Shown: positions 1 to 8,116, numbered from the stretch's first letter. The stretch is DNA of 64,000 nucleotides from Demequina sp. NBRC 110052 (GCF_002090075.1 NZ_BBRI01000002.1:1302001-1366000), one strand, 5' to 3'. Numbers and translations are program-made. Notes: a model not told the origin generated them from the letters alone.

Positions 1-68
1 CCGACGAGTCGCTCGGCGGTGATCGCAGTATCGATCGCCTCATCGAGGCGTGCAGTCAGTCGGCTCAC
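1..68 (-). CDS. N-terminus of probable beta-lactamase-family serine hydrolase (partial)
   Basis: The gene runs off the left edge, so only about 22 codons are visible. Read on the minus strand from a GTG, the peptide is MSRLTARLDEAIDTAITAER followed by LVG. This resembles the amphipathic first helix of class C beta-lactamase/esterase-type serine hydrolases, which usually leads into a 'GAVVLV' strand. No catalytic motif (SxxK, YxN) is inside the window, so the family is an inference from a short piece. An in-frame GTG lies further upstream (about position 107), so the start is uncertain. Positions 69-166, between this start and the next stop codon, hold nothing I can identify. Confidence 0.35.
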   Translation of the reverse strand, partial: MSRLTARLDEAIDTAITAERLV

Positions 69-166
69 GCGCTCATGGTGGCACGCGCGCGACCTCTCGC
101 GTGACGCACAAGGTCCCACGGAGGCGAGCTCGGCACATGGAAGGACTCGACGCGTTGGGGCTGACG

Positions 167-553
167 CTACGGCGACTGGATCACGGCGCGCCGTGCGGCC
201 CACGTGTCTCGCGCTACGTAGGCAGTCTCGTCCACGGTCGCGAAGACGGGGTCGCCCAGGGAGTCGCGGAACCGCGTCATGGCGTCGCGATGAAGCGGCG
301 TGCGCACGAAGCCACCGAGCGACTCGCGGCTGTCCCAGACCGAGTAGGTCCAGAACTCGCGCCGTCCGAGCCGTGCGTCGAGCCCACCCACGACCAGGCC
401 CGGCGCCTCCGCGAGCGCGCGGTGGATCCGGAGGGAGTGACGGAGGAATCCCGGCACCGCGCTCCATCGAGTGACGGGGAGGCGAGACACCATCACGACG
501 ACCGGCTCGTCGTGCGCGGGCGAGCGACGGACCACGTCAGGCAGAGCAGGCAT
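167..553 (-). CDS. Small monooxygenase-like (dimeric alpha-beta barrel) protein
   Basis: A 128-residue protein beginning MPALPDVVRRSPAHDEPVVV. A strand-helix-strand pattern around 'SRLPVT', 'RIHRALAEAPGLVVGGLDAR', 'EFWTYSVWDS' and a C-terminal amphipathic helix fits the ferredoxin-like fold of antibiotic-biosynthesis-monooxygenase and related DUF families. The start is well supported: GGAGGT lies 5 nt before the ATG. It is divergent from the TetR gene at 650, and the 96-bp gap carries an inverted repeat, so TetR control is likely. Substrate unknown. This is a fold-level guess; the enzyme activity has not been shown by any catalytic motif. Confidence 0.6.
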   Translation of the reverse strand: MPALPDVVRRSPAHDEPVVVMVSRLPVTRWSAVPGFLRHSLRIHRALAEAPGLVVGGLDARLGRREFWTYSVWDSRESLGGFVRTPLHRDAMTRFRDSLGDPVFATVDETAYVARDTWAARRAVIQSP

Positions 554-581
554 GAGGACCTCCGGGATGAGTTGACGTTAA

Positions 582-630
582 CTTTCCACTGGATAGTCTC
601 TCTGGCCCGGCAATACTTGTCAATGGAAAG
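582..630. promoter_or_regulatory. Imperfect inverted repeat, candidate TetR operator
   Basis: CTTTCCACTG (582-591) and CAATGGAAAG (621-630) are complementary in 9 of 10 positions. They lie in the gap between the divergent monooxygenase-like and TetR genes. The right arm ends 7 nt before the TAGGGT hexamer (638-643) that I read as the -10 of the TetR gene. A second element, TTGACG at 572-577, could be a -35. Arm spacing (29 nt) is wide for one TetR dimer, so two dimers or a looped site are possible. Confidence 0.4.
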
Positions 631-649
631 CAAGGTGTAGGGTGGCCGC

Positions 650-1204
650 ATGGTGCAGTCACCGGCACGCGGCGAGGCTCGCGACACGTTGCTCGCCGTC
701 GCCGCGGCGCACGTCGCCGCGCAGGGCGCGCACGCGCTCTCGGTGCGTGCGGTGGCGCGCGAGGCGGGCGTGACTCACGCCTCGGCCACGCATCACTTCG
801 GCGACCGCGACGGACTGCTGCACGCGCTCGCTACGCAGGGCTTCACCCTGCTCGCCGACGCTCTTGAGGCCGCAGGCGGTGCACCAGGCGGCGAGCAGTC
901 CGCGCGCGCGTACGTCGAGTTCGCACTCGCGCATCCGGGTCACTTCGCGGTCATGTTCGAGGGACACCTGCGCGCCCCGGCCGATCCCGCGTGGCGCGAG
1001 GCCGCGGCGCGAGCGTGGCGAGGGCTCGCGGGCGACACACCTGCGCCGCAGACGGGGCCTGCCCTCATCGCCCGCTGGTCGATGGTGCACGGCCTCGCCG
1101 CGCTGTGGGCCTCCGGTGCCCTCCCGGAGGAGGTCACCCGCAGAGGTGCGGGAGCCGTCGCGTCTCAGGTGGCGAAGGCCCTGAACCGCAGTCTCGACAG
1201 CTAG
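650..1204 (+). CDS. TetR-family transcriptional regulator
   Basis: 184 residues. An N-terminal helix-turn-helix spans roughly residues 10-55, including 'LSVRAVAREAGVTHASATHH' then 'FGDRDGLL', the classical TetR recognition helix pattern. The C-terminal half has 'AHPGHFAVMFEGHL', resembling the WHG-type TetR ligand domain. The ATG is preceded by TAGGGT (638-643) at exactly 6 nt and has no clear Shine-Dalgarno, consistent with a leaderless transcript. Divergent from the monooxygenase-like gene, the usual arrangement for a TetR protein repressing itself and a neighbour. Ligand unknown. Confidence 0.88.
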   Translation: MVQSPARGEARDTLLAVAAAHVAAQGAHALSVRAVAREAGVTHASATHHFGDRDGLLHALATQGFTLLADALEAAGGAPGGEQSARAYVEFALAHPGHFAVMFEGHLRAPADPAWREAAARAWRGLAGDTPAPQTGPALIARWSMVHGLAALWASGALPEEVTRRGAGAVASQVAKALNRSLDS

Positions 1205-1210
1205 TCCCGC

Positions 1211-2212
1211 CTACGCTCGCTCTCGCTCGCCGATGAGCTCGAGTTCGCGAGCACGCGACAGCCCCGCGGTCCCCGCGCGCGACACGCCGAGCGCGAGCTC
1301 CTCGGCGAGCACGTCGGCGAGGGTCTCCTTGAACGGCCTTCGTCGCCCGCCGGTCGCGAGGTAGCGCGAGTCGTCGTGGAAACCGCAGCGAGCGCCCGCG
1401 CCGTCGTCGTCGACCCACAAGCCCAGCGAGTCGGCACCCTTCCATTCGCGCACGCCATGATCGTGCAGCCACGGTCCGGGCGCCTCGACCACCCTTCCGG
1501 TCGCGCCGGCGACCTCGCGGGCGGCGTCGATCATCGCGCGCATCGTCATCTGCTCGCCGACGACGTTGACGGGCCCCGTCAGCCCGGCCTCGATCGCGTC
1601 GAGCAGCCATGCGACGAGATCGCGCACGTCGATCACTTGGACGGGCACCGACGGCTCTGCCGGAACGAGCATCGGTCCGGAACCTGCAACCGCCGCCCGC
1701 CGCGGCCAGGAGGCGAGCCTGTCCGTGGGGTCGCCGGGGCCGCCGATCACGCCCGCCCGCACGAGCAGCGCAGCGGGGTGCGAAGACACGGTGTCCGCCT
1801 CGCAGCGCACCTTGGCGGCGTCGTAGCGCGAGCCGTCGACGCGCTCATCCACCGCCGCAGGCTCCCGCAGAGGGGCGGACTCGTCGATCATGATCCGCGT
1901 GGGCTCATAGGCCGCGACGGAGGAGATGTACGTCCAGTGGCGCGCACGCAGCGCCTGCGCCGCCTCGCGGACGTGCCGGGGCTGCCAGCTCACCTCGATG
2001 ACGGCGTCCCAGTCGCGGTTCGCGGCGACGTCGTAGGCCCCAGGCTCGTCGCGATCCGCGGCCACGAGAGTCGCTCCCGCGGGGACCGCACCGGACTCGC
2101 CGCGCGCGAGGCACGTGACGCGGTGGCCGCGCTCGAGCGCCACGCGCGCAGTCAGCGCTCCGAGCCACGCGGTGCCGCCGAGCACGAGGATGTCGAGAGG
2201 TCGTTCGCTCAT
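1211..2212 (-). CDS. NAD-dependent epimerase/dehydratase (atypical SDR)
   Basis: 333 residues. A Rossmann nucleotide-binding start 'LDILVLGGTAWLGALTA' carries GGTxWLG, and 'WTYISSVAAYEP' corresponds to the SDR active-site strand and Tyr region. The C-terminal half binds substrate in this family (isoflavone-reductase/epimerase-like, annotated as reductases of unknown substrate). A second copy lies at 4254-5243 and aligns along its length, including 'VIEVSWQPR' and 'GPVNVVGEQ' versus 'GPVNAVGEQ'. The ATG follows TAGGGT by 6 nt (2219-2224), a leaderless signature shared with the paralogue. It is convergent with TetR (6-nt gap). Confidence 0.82.
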   Translation of the reverse strand: MSERPLDILVLGGTAWLGALTARVALERGHRVTCLARGESGAVPAGATLVAADRDEPGAYDVAANRDWDAVIEVSWQPRHVREAAQALRARHWTYISSVAAYEPTRIMIDESAPLREPAAVDERVDGSRYDAAKVRCEADTVSSHPAALLVRAGVIGGPGDPTDRLASWPRRAAVAGSGPMLVPAEPSVPVQVIDVRDLVAWLLDAIEAGLTGPVNVVGEQMTMRAMIDAAREVAGATGRVVEAPGPWLHDHGVREWKGADSLGLWVDDDGAGARCGFHDDSRYLATGGRRRPFKETLADVLAEELALGVSRAGTAGLSRARELELIGERERA

Positions 2213-2360
2213 GCCACCACCCTAAGTCGCCCTCAGTGGCGCTCGGATGAAGGTGCCACTGCGCCCTCCCGTGGCCCGCAGACGCCCGCCTAGCCTGAAC
2301 GCACGCGACGGCGCCCGGCCCAGCCACGGCGTCGGACGCGTGCCAGCCCCGGAGGTCCTC

Positions 2361-3266
2361 ATGCCCACCCGACTCACCACCCGCGACGCCCTGCTCGCCG
2401 CACTCGCGGCCGTCGTGTGGGGCGCCAACTTCGCCGTCATCAGGCTCGGCGTCGAGGACGTGCCGCCGCTGCTGCTGGCGGCGCTGCGCTTCACGCTCGT
2501 CTTCGCTATCGCCGCGCCGTTCGTGCCGCGGCGAGGCATCCCGTGGCGTCGACTCATCCCCATCGGCATCGCGCTGGGCGTGGGCCAGTTCGGCTGCCTA
2601 TTCGTGGCGATCTCGCTCGGCATGCCTTCCGGCCTCGCCGCGACGGTCCTGCAGGCCCAGGCGGTCGTGACGACAGTGCTCGCCGTCGCGTTCCTGGGCG
2701 AGCGCCTCACCGCGCGGCGCATCGCGGGCCTCGCGATCGCGGTCGCGGGCATCGTGCTCATCGGCCTCGACATTGGCGCGTCGACCACGGTCATCGGGTT
2801 CGCGCTCGCGCTGGGCGGCGCCGCCTCGTGGGCGGTCTCGAACGTCCTCACCCGGCGCCTGGGCAACGTGGGAGGACTCTCGCTCGTGGTGTGGTCCAGC
2901 GCGGCCTCGCCGGTGCCGCTGTTCGCGCTGTCCCTGATCTTCGAGGGGCCCGCGGAGATCGGCGCCGCGCTCACGCACCCGACGTGGGGCGGCGCCTTCG
3001 CTGTCGCGTATCTGGTGCTCGCCGCCACTCTGCTCGGCTACGGCGTCTGGAACTCGCTGCTGGGGCGTTACCCCGCCTCGACGGTCGCGCCCTTCTCGCT
3101 CCTGGTTCCGCCCGTGGGCCTGCTCACCGGCTGGCTCGCGTACGGCGAGACCCCCACGCCACTCGCCCTCGTGGGTGCCGCTCTGGTGGTGGGAGGCATC
3201 GCGGTCGCGAACGTGGTGATCCGGCGGCGCGCCAAGGTCCCCGTCCCGGCACGCGTGGGCTCATAG
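2361..3266 (+). CDS. EamA/DMT-family permease
   Basis: 301 residues with about ten hydrophobic segments in two repeated halves, the EamA duplication. The first half begins 'LLAALAAVVWGANFAVIRLG', a typical EamA signature, and the second half begins near 'VIGFALALGGAASWAVSNVL'. Such proteins export amino acids or metabolites across the inner membrane; the substrate here is unknown. The frame is open further upstream, but GGAGGT sits 5 nt before the ATG at 2361 and the hydrophobic region begins just after it, so this start is chosen. Convergent with the MarR-GNAT gene. Confidence 0.88.
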   Translation: MPTRLTTRDALLAALAAVVWGANFAVIRLGVEDVPPLLLAALRFTLVFAIAAPFVPRRGIPWRRLIPIGIALGVGQFGCLFVAISLGMPSGLAATVLQAQAVVTTVLAVAFLGERLTARRIAGLAIAVAGIVLIGLDIGASTTVIGFALALGGAASWAVSNVLTRRLGNVGGLSLVVWSSAASPVPLFALSLIFEGPAEIGAALTHPTWGGAFAVAYLVLAATLLGYGVWNSLLGRYPASTVAPFSLLVPPVGLLTGWLAYGETPTPLALVGAALVVGGIAVANVVIRRRAKVPVPARVGS

Positions 3267-3299
3267 GCCCGACGCGGTGCCCCGCCGGACGCCGTCGCC

Positions 3300-4181
3300 T
3301 CACAGGGATTTGGCGTACCAGCGGTTCGCGTGCACCTCGCCGTTGAAGTCGGGAACCTGCACGTACCCGCGGTGCTCGTACATGCGACACGCAGCCTCGA
3401 GCGCCGAGTTGGTGTCGAGGCGCACGAAAGTCGCGCCCGCATCGCGGGCCCGCGCCTCGAGCGAGTCGAGCAGCATGCCGCCCACGCCGAGGCCGCGCAC
3501 GGACGGTGCCACCCACATGCGCTTGAGGAACGCGGGCTCACCCTCGGGAAGCTTGACACCGCCGCACGCCACCGGCTGCCCGTGATAGCGGACCACTAGG
3601 AACGCACCGTGCGGAGGGGCGAGTTCGTCGCTCGCGGTCGGGAGAGCGGCCGCAGGGTCGTAGCCCGCATCGAAGGTGGCCTGGAGCTCCTCGAAGTACT
3701 GCTGCACGCACCACTGCGCCTCGGGCGAGTCCGGGTCCTCGAGAGACACCTCGAGGTGCCTGCGCGACAGCAGTCGCGTCACGATGCGGGCCGCGGCGGC
3801 GAGCTCCGCCTGCTCGTTCTCGTCGAGACCGGCTAGCAGCGCACGGGCTCCGTCGTCGCTGAGGCGGTCGAGCTCGACCACCTCCTCGCAGCCAGCTCGC
3901 GTGCGGCGAGCGACCCTCGCGCGCGCGTCCGTGGGGCTCGGCGCGACCTCGACGAGACCCTCGTCCTCAAGCGCGCGCAACAGGCGCGAGGCGTAGCCGG
4001 AGTCGAGCCCGAGCCGCGCTCGCAGCGACGCGATCTCCACGTCGCCGTCACCGATCTCCCACAGCATGCGCGAGGCGGCGAGGGGACGTCCGCGGTCGAG
4101 GAAGTCGCCGTGCAGCGCGCCGACTTCTCGCGTGACAGTGCGCTGGAACTGACGGAAGGCGGCGATCAGGCGCGGATCCAT
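3300..4181 (-). CDS. MarR-type HTH / GNAT acetyltransferase fusion
   Basis: 293 residues from the ATG at 4181. Residues about 15-135 form a MarR winged helix ('ASRMLWEIGDGDVEIASLRA', 'LGLDSGYASRLLRALEDEGL'); residues about 170-293 are a GNAT domain with the acetyl-CoA loop 'VAPSVRGLGVGGMLLDSLE' and 'MYEHRGY'. The fusion is a known actinobacterial architecture, suggesting a regulator whose substrate is acetylated or sensed. An upstream in-frame start at 4217 is rejected because TTGCCT (4212-4217), 17 nt, TAAAGT (4189-4194) makes a good promoter that would start transcription at or next to the 4181 ATG. A perfect palindrome overlaps the -10, so self-repression is likely. Confidence 0.88.
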   Translation of the reverse strand: MDPRLIAAFRQFQRTVTREVGALHGDFLDRGRPLAASRMLWEIGDGDVEIASLRARLGLDSGYASRLLRALEDEGLVEVAPSPTDARARVARRTRAGCEEVVELDRLSDDGARALLAGLDENEQAELAAAARIVTRLLSRRHLEVSLEDPDSPEAQWCVQQYFEELQATFDAGYDPAAALPTASDELAPPHGAFLVVRYHGQPVACGGVKLPEGEPAFLKRMWVAPSVRGLGVGGMLLDSLEARARDAGATFVRLDTNSALEAACRMYEHRGYVQVPDFNGEVHANRWYAKSL

Positions 4182-4184
4182 GTA

Positions 4185-4217
4185 CCTGACTTTAGTCAGG
4201 CAATGCCGGGCAGGCAA
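4185..4217 (-). promoter_or_regulatory. Promoter with MarR-type palindromic operator of the MarR-GNAT gene
   Basis: CCTGACTTTAGTCAGG at 4185-4200 is a palindrome with perfect 7-bp arms (CCTGACT/AGTCAGG) around a 2-nt centre. It overlaps a minus-strand promoter: -35 TTGCCT (4217-4212) and -10 TAAAGT (4194-4189) with a 17-nt spacer. The ATG at 4181 follows the -10 by 7 nt, so the transcript should be leaderless. Position and size fit MarR autorepression. Confidence 0.7.
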
Positions 4218-4253
4218 GGCATCGCCTCCGCGCAGCCGCTCCGAGGCCGGGGC

Positions 4254-5243
4254 TCAGGGCAGCTGGTCGATCAGCGCCAACTCCTCGTCGCGCGTCAGCC
4301 CGGACTTGCGCTCTCGGTCGAGGCCCAGTCCCCTCTCCCAGGCGAGAGCGTCACGCATCGTCTGTTCCAGGGGACGCCACCCTCCACCGGTGGCGCGGTA
4401 CCGCTCGGACGAGTGCGCACCGATCGGAGAGAACGGACCCGGCGGCACCCACAGCGGAATCGCGCGCGGACCGGACCAGCTCGAGACCTCCCGCATCGCG
4501 AGCCATGGCGTCGTCGCGGCGCGCACCTCGCCGCTGTGTCCCGCGACCTCCCGAGCGAGCGCCACCAGATCCGCGAATGCCACCTGCTCGCCCACGGCAT
4601 TCACCGGCCCCGTGACCCCCGCCTCGCCCGCATCCAGAATCCACGCCGCGAGATCGCGCACGTCCAGACTCTGCGTGGGCGCTCCGTCACGGGGCACCAG
4701 CAGCGGCCCCTCCCCCGCGAGCGCGGCGCGTGCGGGCCAATAGCCGAACCGGTCGCTCGGGTCGCCCGGTCCCACGATCAGGCCCGGTCGCGCGATGAGC
4801 CCGCGATGCCCGACGGCGGCAACGGTCAGGTCCTCGCACGCGACCTTGGCCTCGGCGTAGTGGGCAATGGTGGGCTCGACGGTCGGGTCGAGGGCGGCGA
4901 CCCTGCGCGAGTCCTCGGTGTTGGGCTCCTGTGCGGCGGCGTACACGGACACGGAGGAGACGTAGGTCCAGTGATCTGCAGCACCCGCGAGCGCAGCGAG
5001 CGCCTCCTGCACGAACCGCGGCTGCCAGCTGACCTCCACCACCGCGTCGAATCGGCGACCCAGCAGCGAGTCGTAGGCGCCGGGCCCCGAGCGGTCCGAC
5101 TCCACGAGAGCCGCACCCTCGGGCACCGCTCCCGCGCGTCCGCGCGCCAGGCACGTCACGTCCCACCCTCGGGACACCGCCTGACGCGCGATCTCGGCCC
5201 CCAGCCACGCCGTCCCACCCAGCACCAGCACTGATCGAGTCAT
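4254..5243 (-). CDS. NAD-dependent epimerase/dehydratase, paralogue of the 1.2-kb gene
   Basis: 329 residues from the ATG at 5243. It has the same GGTAWLG Rossmann motif at residues about 8-14, 'WTYVSSVSVYAA' around the catalytic region and 'GPVNAVGEQ', so it is a full-length paralogue of the gene at 1211-2212. The GTG at 5252 is an alternative start, but the ATG lies 7 nt after TAGGGT (5251-5256), the same leaderless arrangement as the paralogue. It is upstream of the MarR-GNAT gene on the same strand (72-nt gap) and divergent from the MFS gene at 5340. Substrate unknown. Confidence 0.82.
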   Translation of the reverse strand: MTRSVLVLGGTAWLGAEIARQAVSRGWDVTCLARGRAGAVPEGAALVESDRSGPGAYDSLLGRRFDAVVEVSWQPRFVQEALAALAGAADHWTYVSSVSVYAAAQEPNTEDSRRVAALDPTVEPTIAHYAEAKVACEDLTVAAVGHRGLIARPGLIVGPGDPSDRFGYWPARAALAGEGPLLVPRDGAPTQSLDVRDLAAWILDAGEAGVTGPVNAVGEQVAFADLVALAREVAGHSGEVRAATTPWLAMREVSSWSGPRAIPLWVPPGPFSPIGAHSSERYRATGGGWRPLEQTMRDALAWERGLGLDRERKSGLTRDEELALIDQLP

Positions 5244-5297
5244 GCACGCCACCCTAACCAGCGTCGGGCATCACCGAAGGCGGATATCCTTGACAGG

Positions 5298-5325
5298 AGT
5301 CAGGAATCAACCTCGAACGCCTGAC
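5298..5325. promoter_or_regulatory. Inverted repeat with MarR-GNAT operator half-sites
   Basis: AGTCAGG (5298-5304) and CCTGACG (5319-5325 region, core CCTGAC 5320-5325) form an inverted repeat with about 15 nt between cores. AGTCAGG is identical to the half-site of the palindrome at 4185-4200. It overlaps the end of a TTGACA (5290-5295), a possible -35 for the MFS gene. The MarR-GNAT protein may therefore also control this exporter. I found no convincing -10. Confidence 0.45.
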
Positions 5326-5339
5326 GTTGAGAAGACGGA

Positions 5340-6635
5340 ATGAATCGCACCTTCAGCTCGCTCGGCATCTACAACTACCGTCTGTGGTTCGCCGGCGCGC
5401 TCGTATCCAACATCGGCACGTGGATGCAGCGCATCGCACAGGACTGGGTGGTGCTCACCGACCTCACCGAGGACTCGGGCGTCGCCGTCGGCATCACGAC
5501 GGCACTCCAGTTCCTCCCGTTCCTGCTGCTCGGCCCCTGGACCGGCGTCATCGCCGACCGCGTGGACCACCGCAAGCTGCTCTTCGCCACTCAGTTCGCC
5601 GGCGCCGCGCTCGGCCTCGGGCTCGGCGCGATCGTGCTCAGCGGCCACGCGCAGCTGTGGCACGTGTACGCCTTCGCCCTCGGGCTCGGCGTGGTCACCG
5701 CCTTCGACAATCCTGCCCGGCAGACCTTCGTCGGCGACCTCGTTCCCAGCGACAACATGTCGAACGCCGTGGGCCTGAACTCCGCCTCGTTCAACGCCGC
5801 GCGCCTCATCGGGCCGGGACTCGCGGGCCTGCTCATCGCCTGGATCGGTTCCGGCTGGGTGTTCATGCTCAACGGCTTCACGTTCGCGGCCACCATCGTG
5901 GCACTCGCGCTCATGAGGCCCAACGAGTTCCACCCGCAGCATCGCGCGCCGCGTCAGCCGGGTCAGATCGCCGAGGGCGTCAGGTACATCCGCGGGCGGC
6001 CCGACATCGTCGCGATCCTCGTGATCGTCGGCGTCGTGGGTGCCTTCGGCCTCAACTTCCAGCTCACGAGCGCGATGATGGCGCGCCTCGCCTTCGACCG
6101 CGGGCCTGAGGACTACGGCATCCTCGGCTCGATCCTCGCGATCGGCTCGCTCGGCGGAGCCATCCTCGCGGCCCGCCGCAGACGCCCGACGCTGCGGCTC
6201 GTGGTCGTCGCAGCCATGGGCTTCGGCGTGGCGAACCTGCTGCTCGCCTTCGCGCCCACCTACTGGGCGTTCGCGCTCGCCGGCATCCCTGTCGGCTTCG
6301 CGGCCCTGACCATGATCACTGCGGCCAACGCGACGGTGCAGACCACGGTCGAGCCGCACATGCGAGGCCGCGTGATGGCGCTGTACATGATGGTGTTCCT
6401 CGGCGGCACCCCGCTGGGCTCGCCGATCATCGGCTGGGTGGGCGAGGAGATCGGGCCGCGCATCGCGATCCTCGTGGGAGCGATCTCCGCGATCGCGGTC
6501 GCCGCTGCCGTCGGGGCGTGGGCCGCGCGCTACTGGAACGTCGTGGTCGAGGTGCAGGCACGTCGGCCGTTCGTGCGCTTCGGACGCGCGGTCCGAGACG
6601 AGCCGATCGCCGACGTGGACTCGGCGCGCACCTGA
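5340..6635 (+). CDS. MFS transporter (MFS_3/EntS-like exporter)
   Basis: 431 residues with about 12 membrane segments. The N-terminus 'SLGIYNYRLWFAGALVSNIG' and 'TWMQRIAQDWVVL' is the hallmark of the MFS_3 (enterobactin exporter EntS/transmembrane secretion effector) group, and 'DRVDHRK' is the loop 2-3 motif A. Drug or siderophore efflux is likely, but the substrate cannot be read from sequence. The Shine-Dalgarno is weak (GAGAAG about 7 nt upstream). The upstream region carries MarR-type half-sites, consistent with ligand-induced efflux. Confidence 0.88.
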   Translation: MNRTFSSLGIYNYRLWFAGALVSNIGTWMQRIAQDWVVLTDLTEDSGVAVGITTALQFLPFLLLGPWTGVIADRVDHRKLLFATQFAGAALGLGLGAIVLSGHAQLWHVYAFALGLGVVTAFDNPARQTFVGDLVPSDNMSNAVGLNSASFNAARLIGPGLAGLLIAWIGSGWVFMLNGFTFAATIVALALMRPNEFHPQHRAPRQPGQIAEGVRYIRGRPDIVAILVIVGVVGAFGLNFQLTSAMMARLAFDRGPEDYGILGSILAIGSLGGAILAARRRRPTLRLVVVAAMGFGVANLLLAFAPTYWAFALAGIPVGFAALTMITAANATVQTTVEPHMRGRVMALYMMVFLGGTPLGSPIIGWVGEEIGPRIAILVGAISAIAVAAAVGAWAARYWNVVVEVQARRPFVRFGRAVRDEPIADVDSART

Positions 6636-6651
6636 TCGCGCTGCGCCCCGC

Positions 6652-6717
6652 GCGCCCCAGCAGTCGTTGAGTGCTGATATCCACGCGATTCCCAGCACTC
6701 AGTGACTGCCAGGGCGC
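6652..6717. repeat. Dispersed imperfect palindrome, copy 1
   Basis: Two 25-nt arms match in 21 of 25 positions around a 16-nt loop. The core is TTGAGTGCTG / CAGCACTCAGTG, and the arms close with GCGCCC/GGGCGC. The same GAGTGCT/AGCACTCAGTG core occurs in intergenic copies at 11325, 47712 and 61996. It lies just after the MFS stop and may also act as a transcription terminator. Confidence 0.65.
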
Positions 6718-6725
6718 ATGAGAGA

Positions 6726-6762
6726 GGGCCGCACCCACCAGCCCCCTGGGTGGATGCGGCCC
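6726..6762. terminator. Strong hairpin between MFS and DUF6458 genes
   Basis: GGGCCGCA (6726-6733) pairs with TGCGGCCC (6755-6762), and after one mismatch CCACC pairs with GGTGG; the loop is C-rich. It sits between two convergent genes, ending 41 nt before the DUF6458 stop, and could terminate both. There is no U-run, as usual for high-GC actinobacteria. Confidence 0.65.
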
Positions 6763-6803
6763 CGAATCGAGCTCAGCCGCGTGCGACGACGCGGGCTCGC
6801 GCG

Positions 6804-7037
6804 TCAGCCCTCGACGCGGCGGTTCTGGTGCTCGTCGACGTGCTCGTCGCGCACCTCACGGTGCGTGGTGTTGCTGCGCTGCGCGTTGACGATCAGCGAG
6901 ATCACGATCGCCGCGAATCCAGCGATCATGCAGATCCAGCCGACGATTCCCAGGTTGATCGCGTCGACGGACGCGTTGAGCGCAAAGGTCAGGATCGCGC
7001 CGAGGACGATCAGGAAGATTCCCGAACCGATAGCCAT
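6804..7037 (-). CDS. DUF6458 family small membrane protein
   Basis: 77 residues starting MAIGSGIFLIVLGAILTFAL, with two membrane helices (about residues 4-22 and 31-52) and a charged cytoplasmic tail ending 'HEVRDEHVDEH'-like. This matches the actinobacterial DUF6458 family of unknown function, which is normally this length. The ATG at 7037 has AAGGAG 7 nt upstream; an in-frame start 7 codons earlier is less likely because it lies before the Shine-Dalgarno. Flanked by a terminator hairpin on its 3' side. Confidence 0.85.
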   Translation of the reverse strand: MAIGSGIFLIVLGAILTFALNASVDAINLGIVGWICMIAGFAAIVISLIVNAQRSNTTHREVRDEHVDEHQNRRVEG

Positions 7038-7207
7038 GGTGGTGCTCCTTCCCCCCAAGGGGTCTGGGGACTAGAACGGGCTCCAGGATCGGGTGGATCC
7101 GGGCCCGTCGACCGCTCCTCGCGGTCATCAAGGCCAACCGTGCCCGAGCGCCTGGACATTCCCCTATGGCGGGAAGTCGGTGTTCTAGCAGGGGTGATAA
7201 GTGCGTC

Positions 7208-8077
7208 TCAGACGGAGGCACAGCGGTCGAAGGCATCCTGGAGCGCCGCCTTGAGCGCCTCGCCCGGCAGCACGTCGACACGACGCGGCTCGGCGCCATC
7301 GACCGCCAGCCACACGCCGAACACGAAGGTCTTCTTGCTCTCGGCGAAGACGTGCGGATCGCACCGCGTGGGTGTGAGCGAGACCGGGACCGAGACGACG
7401 TCCTGCCCCGGCTCGAGCGCGAGCACAGGATCGCTCGGGACGATCGAGAACACCACGCTCCCCGCGACGCGCACCGCCTCGACCCGCGCATCGCCCTCGC
7501 CTCGCGTGAGCGACAGCGAGGTCGTCACCGTCAGGCCCGCGACCGCCTCGACGTCGCCGAACCGCGGGGACGCCACGTCCGAAAGCGCCTTCGCCCCGCA
7601 TTCCTCGGCACGGATCTCGGCGAGCACACCTGCCGGCACGTCGACCTCCCGCTCGACCTGAGCACCGGCGACGTCGAAGACGACGTGCGCCACCGCGTCG
7701 GGCGTCTCGCCGCCTGAACCCTCCGCGACGCCGCACACGGGATCGCCGAGAGGGAGGCGCACCCGCGTCGGCCAGCCAGCGAACACCCTCACATGCGCGT
7801 CCTGCCAGCCCGTCTCGGTGAACAGCGGGGACTCGAGTGACGCGCGAACGACGATCGCGTCGACCTCCTCATCGAGGGTGACCTGCAACTCGACCATGCG
7901 TTCAGCCTGCAGCGTGCGCGGGAAGGCGATGTCGCCGCTCAAGGGCGCCGAGTCGAGGACCTCCGCATCCCGCTGGCCCGCATCGGCGGCTGGATCCGGC
8001 GGTCTGCACGCAACTGCGCACCACGCGACAGCCGCGACCAGCAGCGCGATCGCGACCATACGGCGCCGGGGAGCCAT
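7208..8077 (-). CDS. Secreted or lipid-anchored protein of unknown function
   Basis: 289 residues from the ATG at 8077. The N-terminus has basic residues (MAPRRR), a hydrophobic stretch 'VAIALLVAAVAWCAVAC' and then polar sequence, so it is exported; 'AVAC' is only a weak lipobox. The body has two probable beta-sandwich repeats and several cysteines. I do not recognise the family. An ATG at 8098 is an alternative start; 8077 is preferred because GATGAT precedes it by 6 nt, like other leaderless starts here. It follows the septum-formation-like gene on the same strand with a short gap. Confidence 0.6.
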   Translation of the reverse strand: MAPRRRMVAIALLVAAVAWCAVACRPPDPAADAGQRDAEVLDSAPLSGDIAFPRTLQAERMVELQVTLDEEVDAIVVRASLESPLFTETGWQDAHVRVFAGWPTRVRLPLGDPVCGVAEGSGGETPDAVAHVVFDVAGAQVEREVDVPAGVLAEIRAEECGAKALSDVASPRFGDVEAVAGLTVTTSLSLTRGEGDARVEAVRVAGSVVFSIVPSDPVLALEPGQDVVSVPVSLTPTRCDPHVFAESKKTFVFGVWLAVDGAEPRRVDVLPGEALKAALQDAFDRCASV

Positions 8078-8116
8078 GGCGCGATCATCGCATCGCATGC
8101 CGCATGCGGGAAGGGG

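Noticed and set aside
5307-6698. Long open frame on the minus strand opposite the MFS gene
   Set aside because: Its translation is rich in Arg, His, Glu and Asp without a family motif, and the plus-strand MFS protein has clear membrane helices; it is a high-GC shadow frame.
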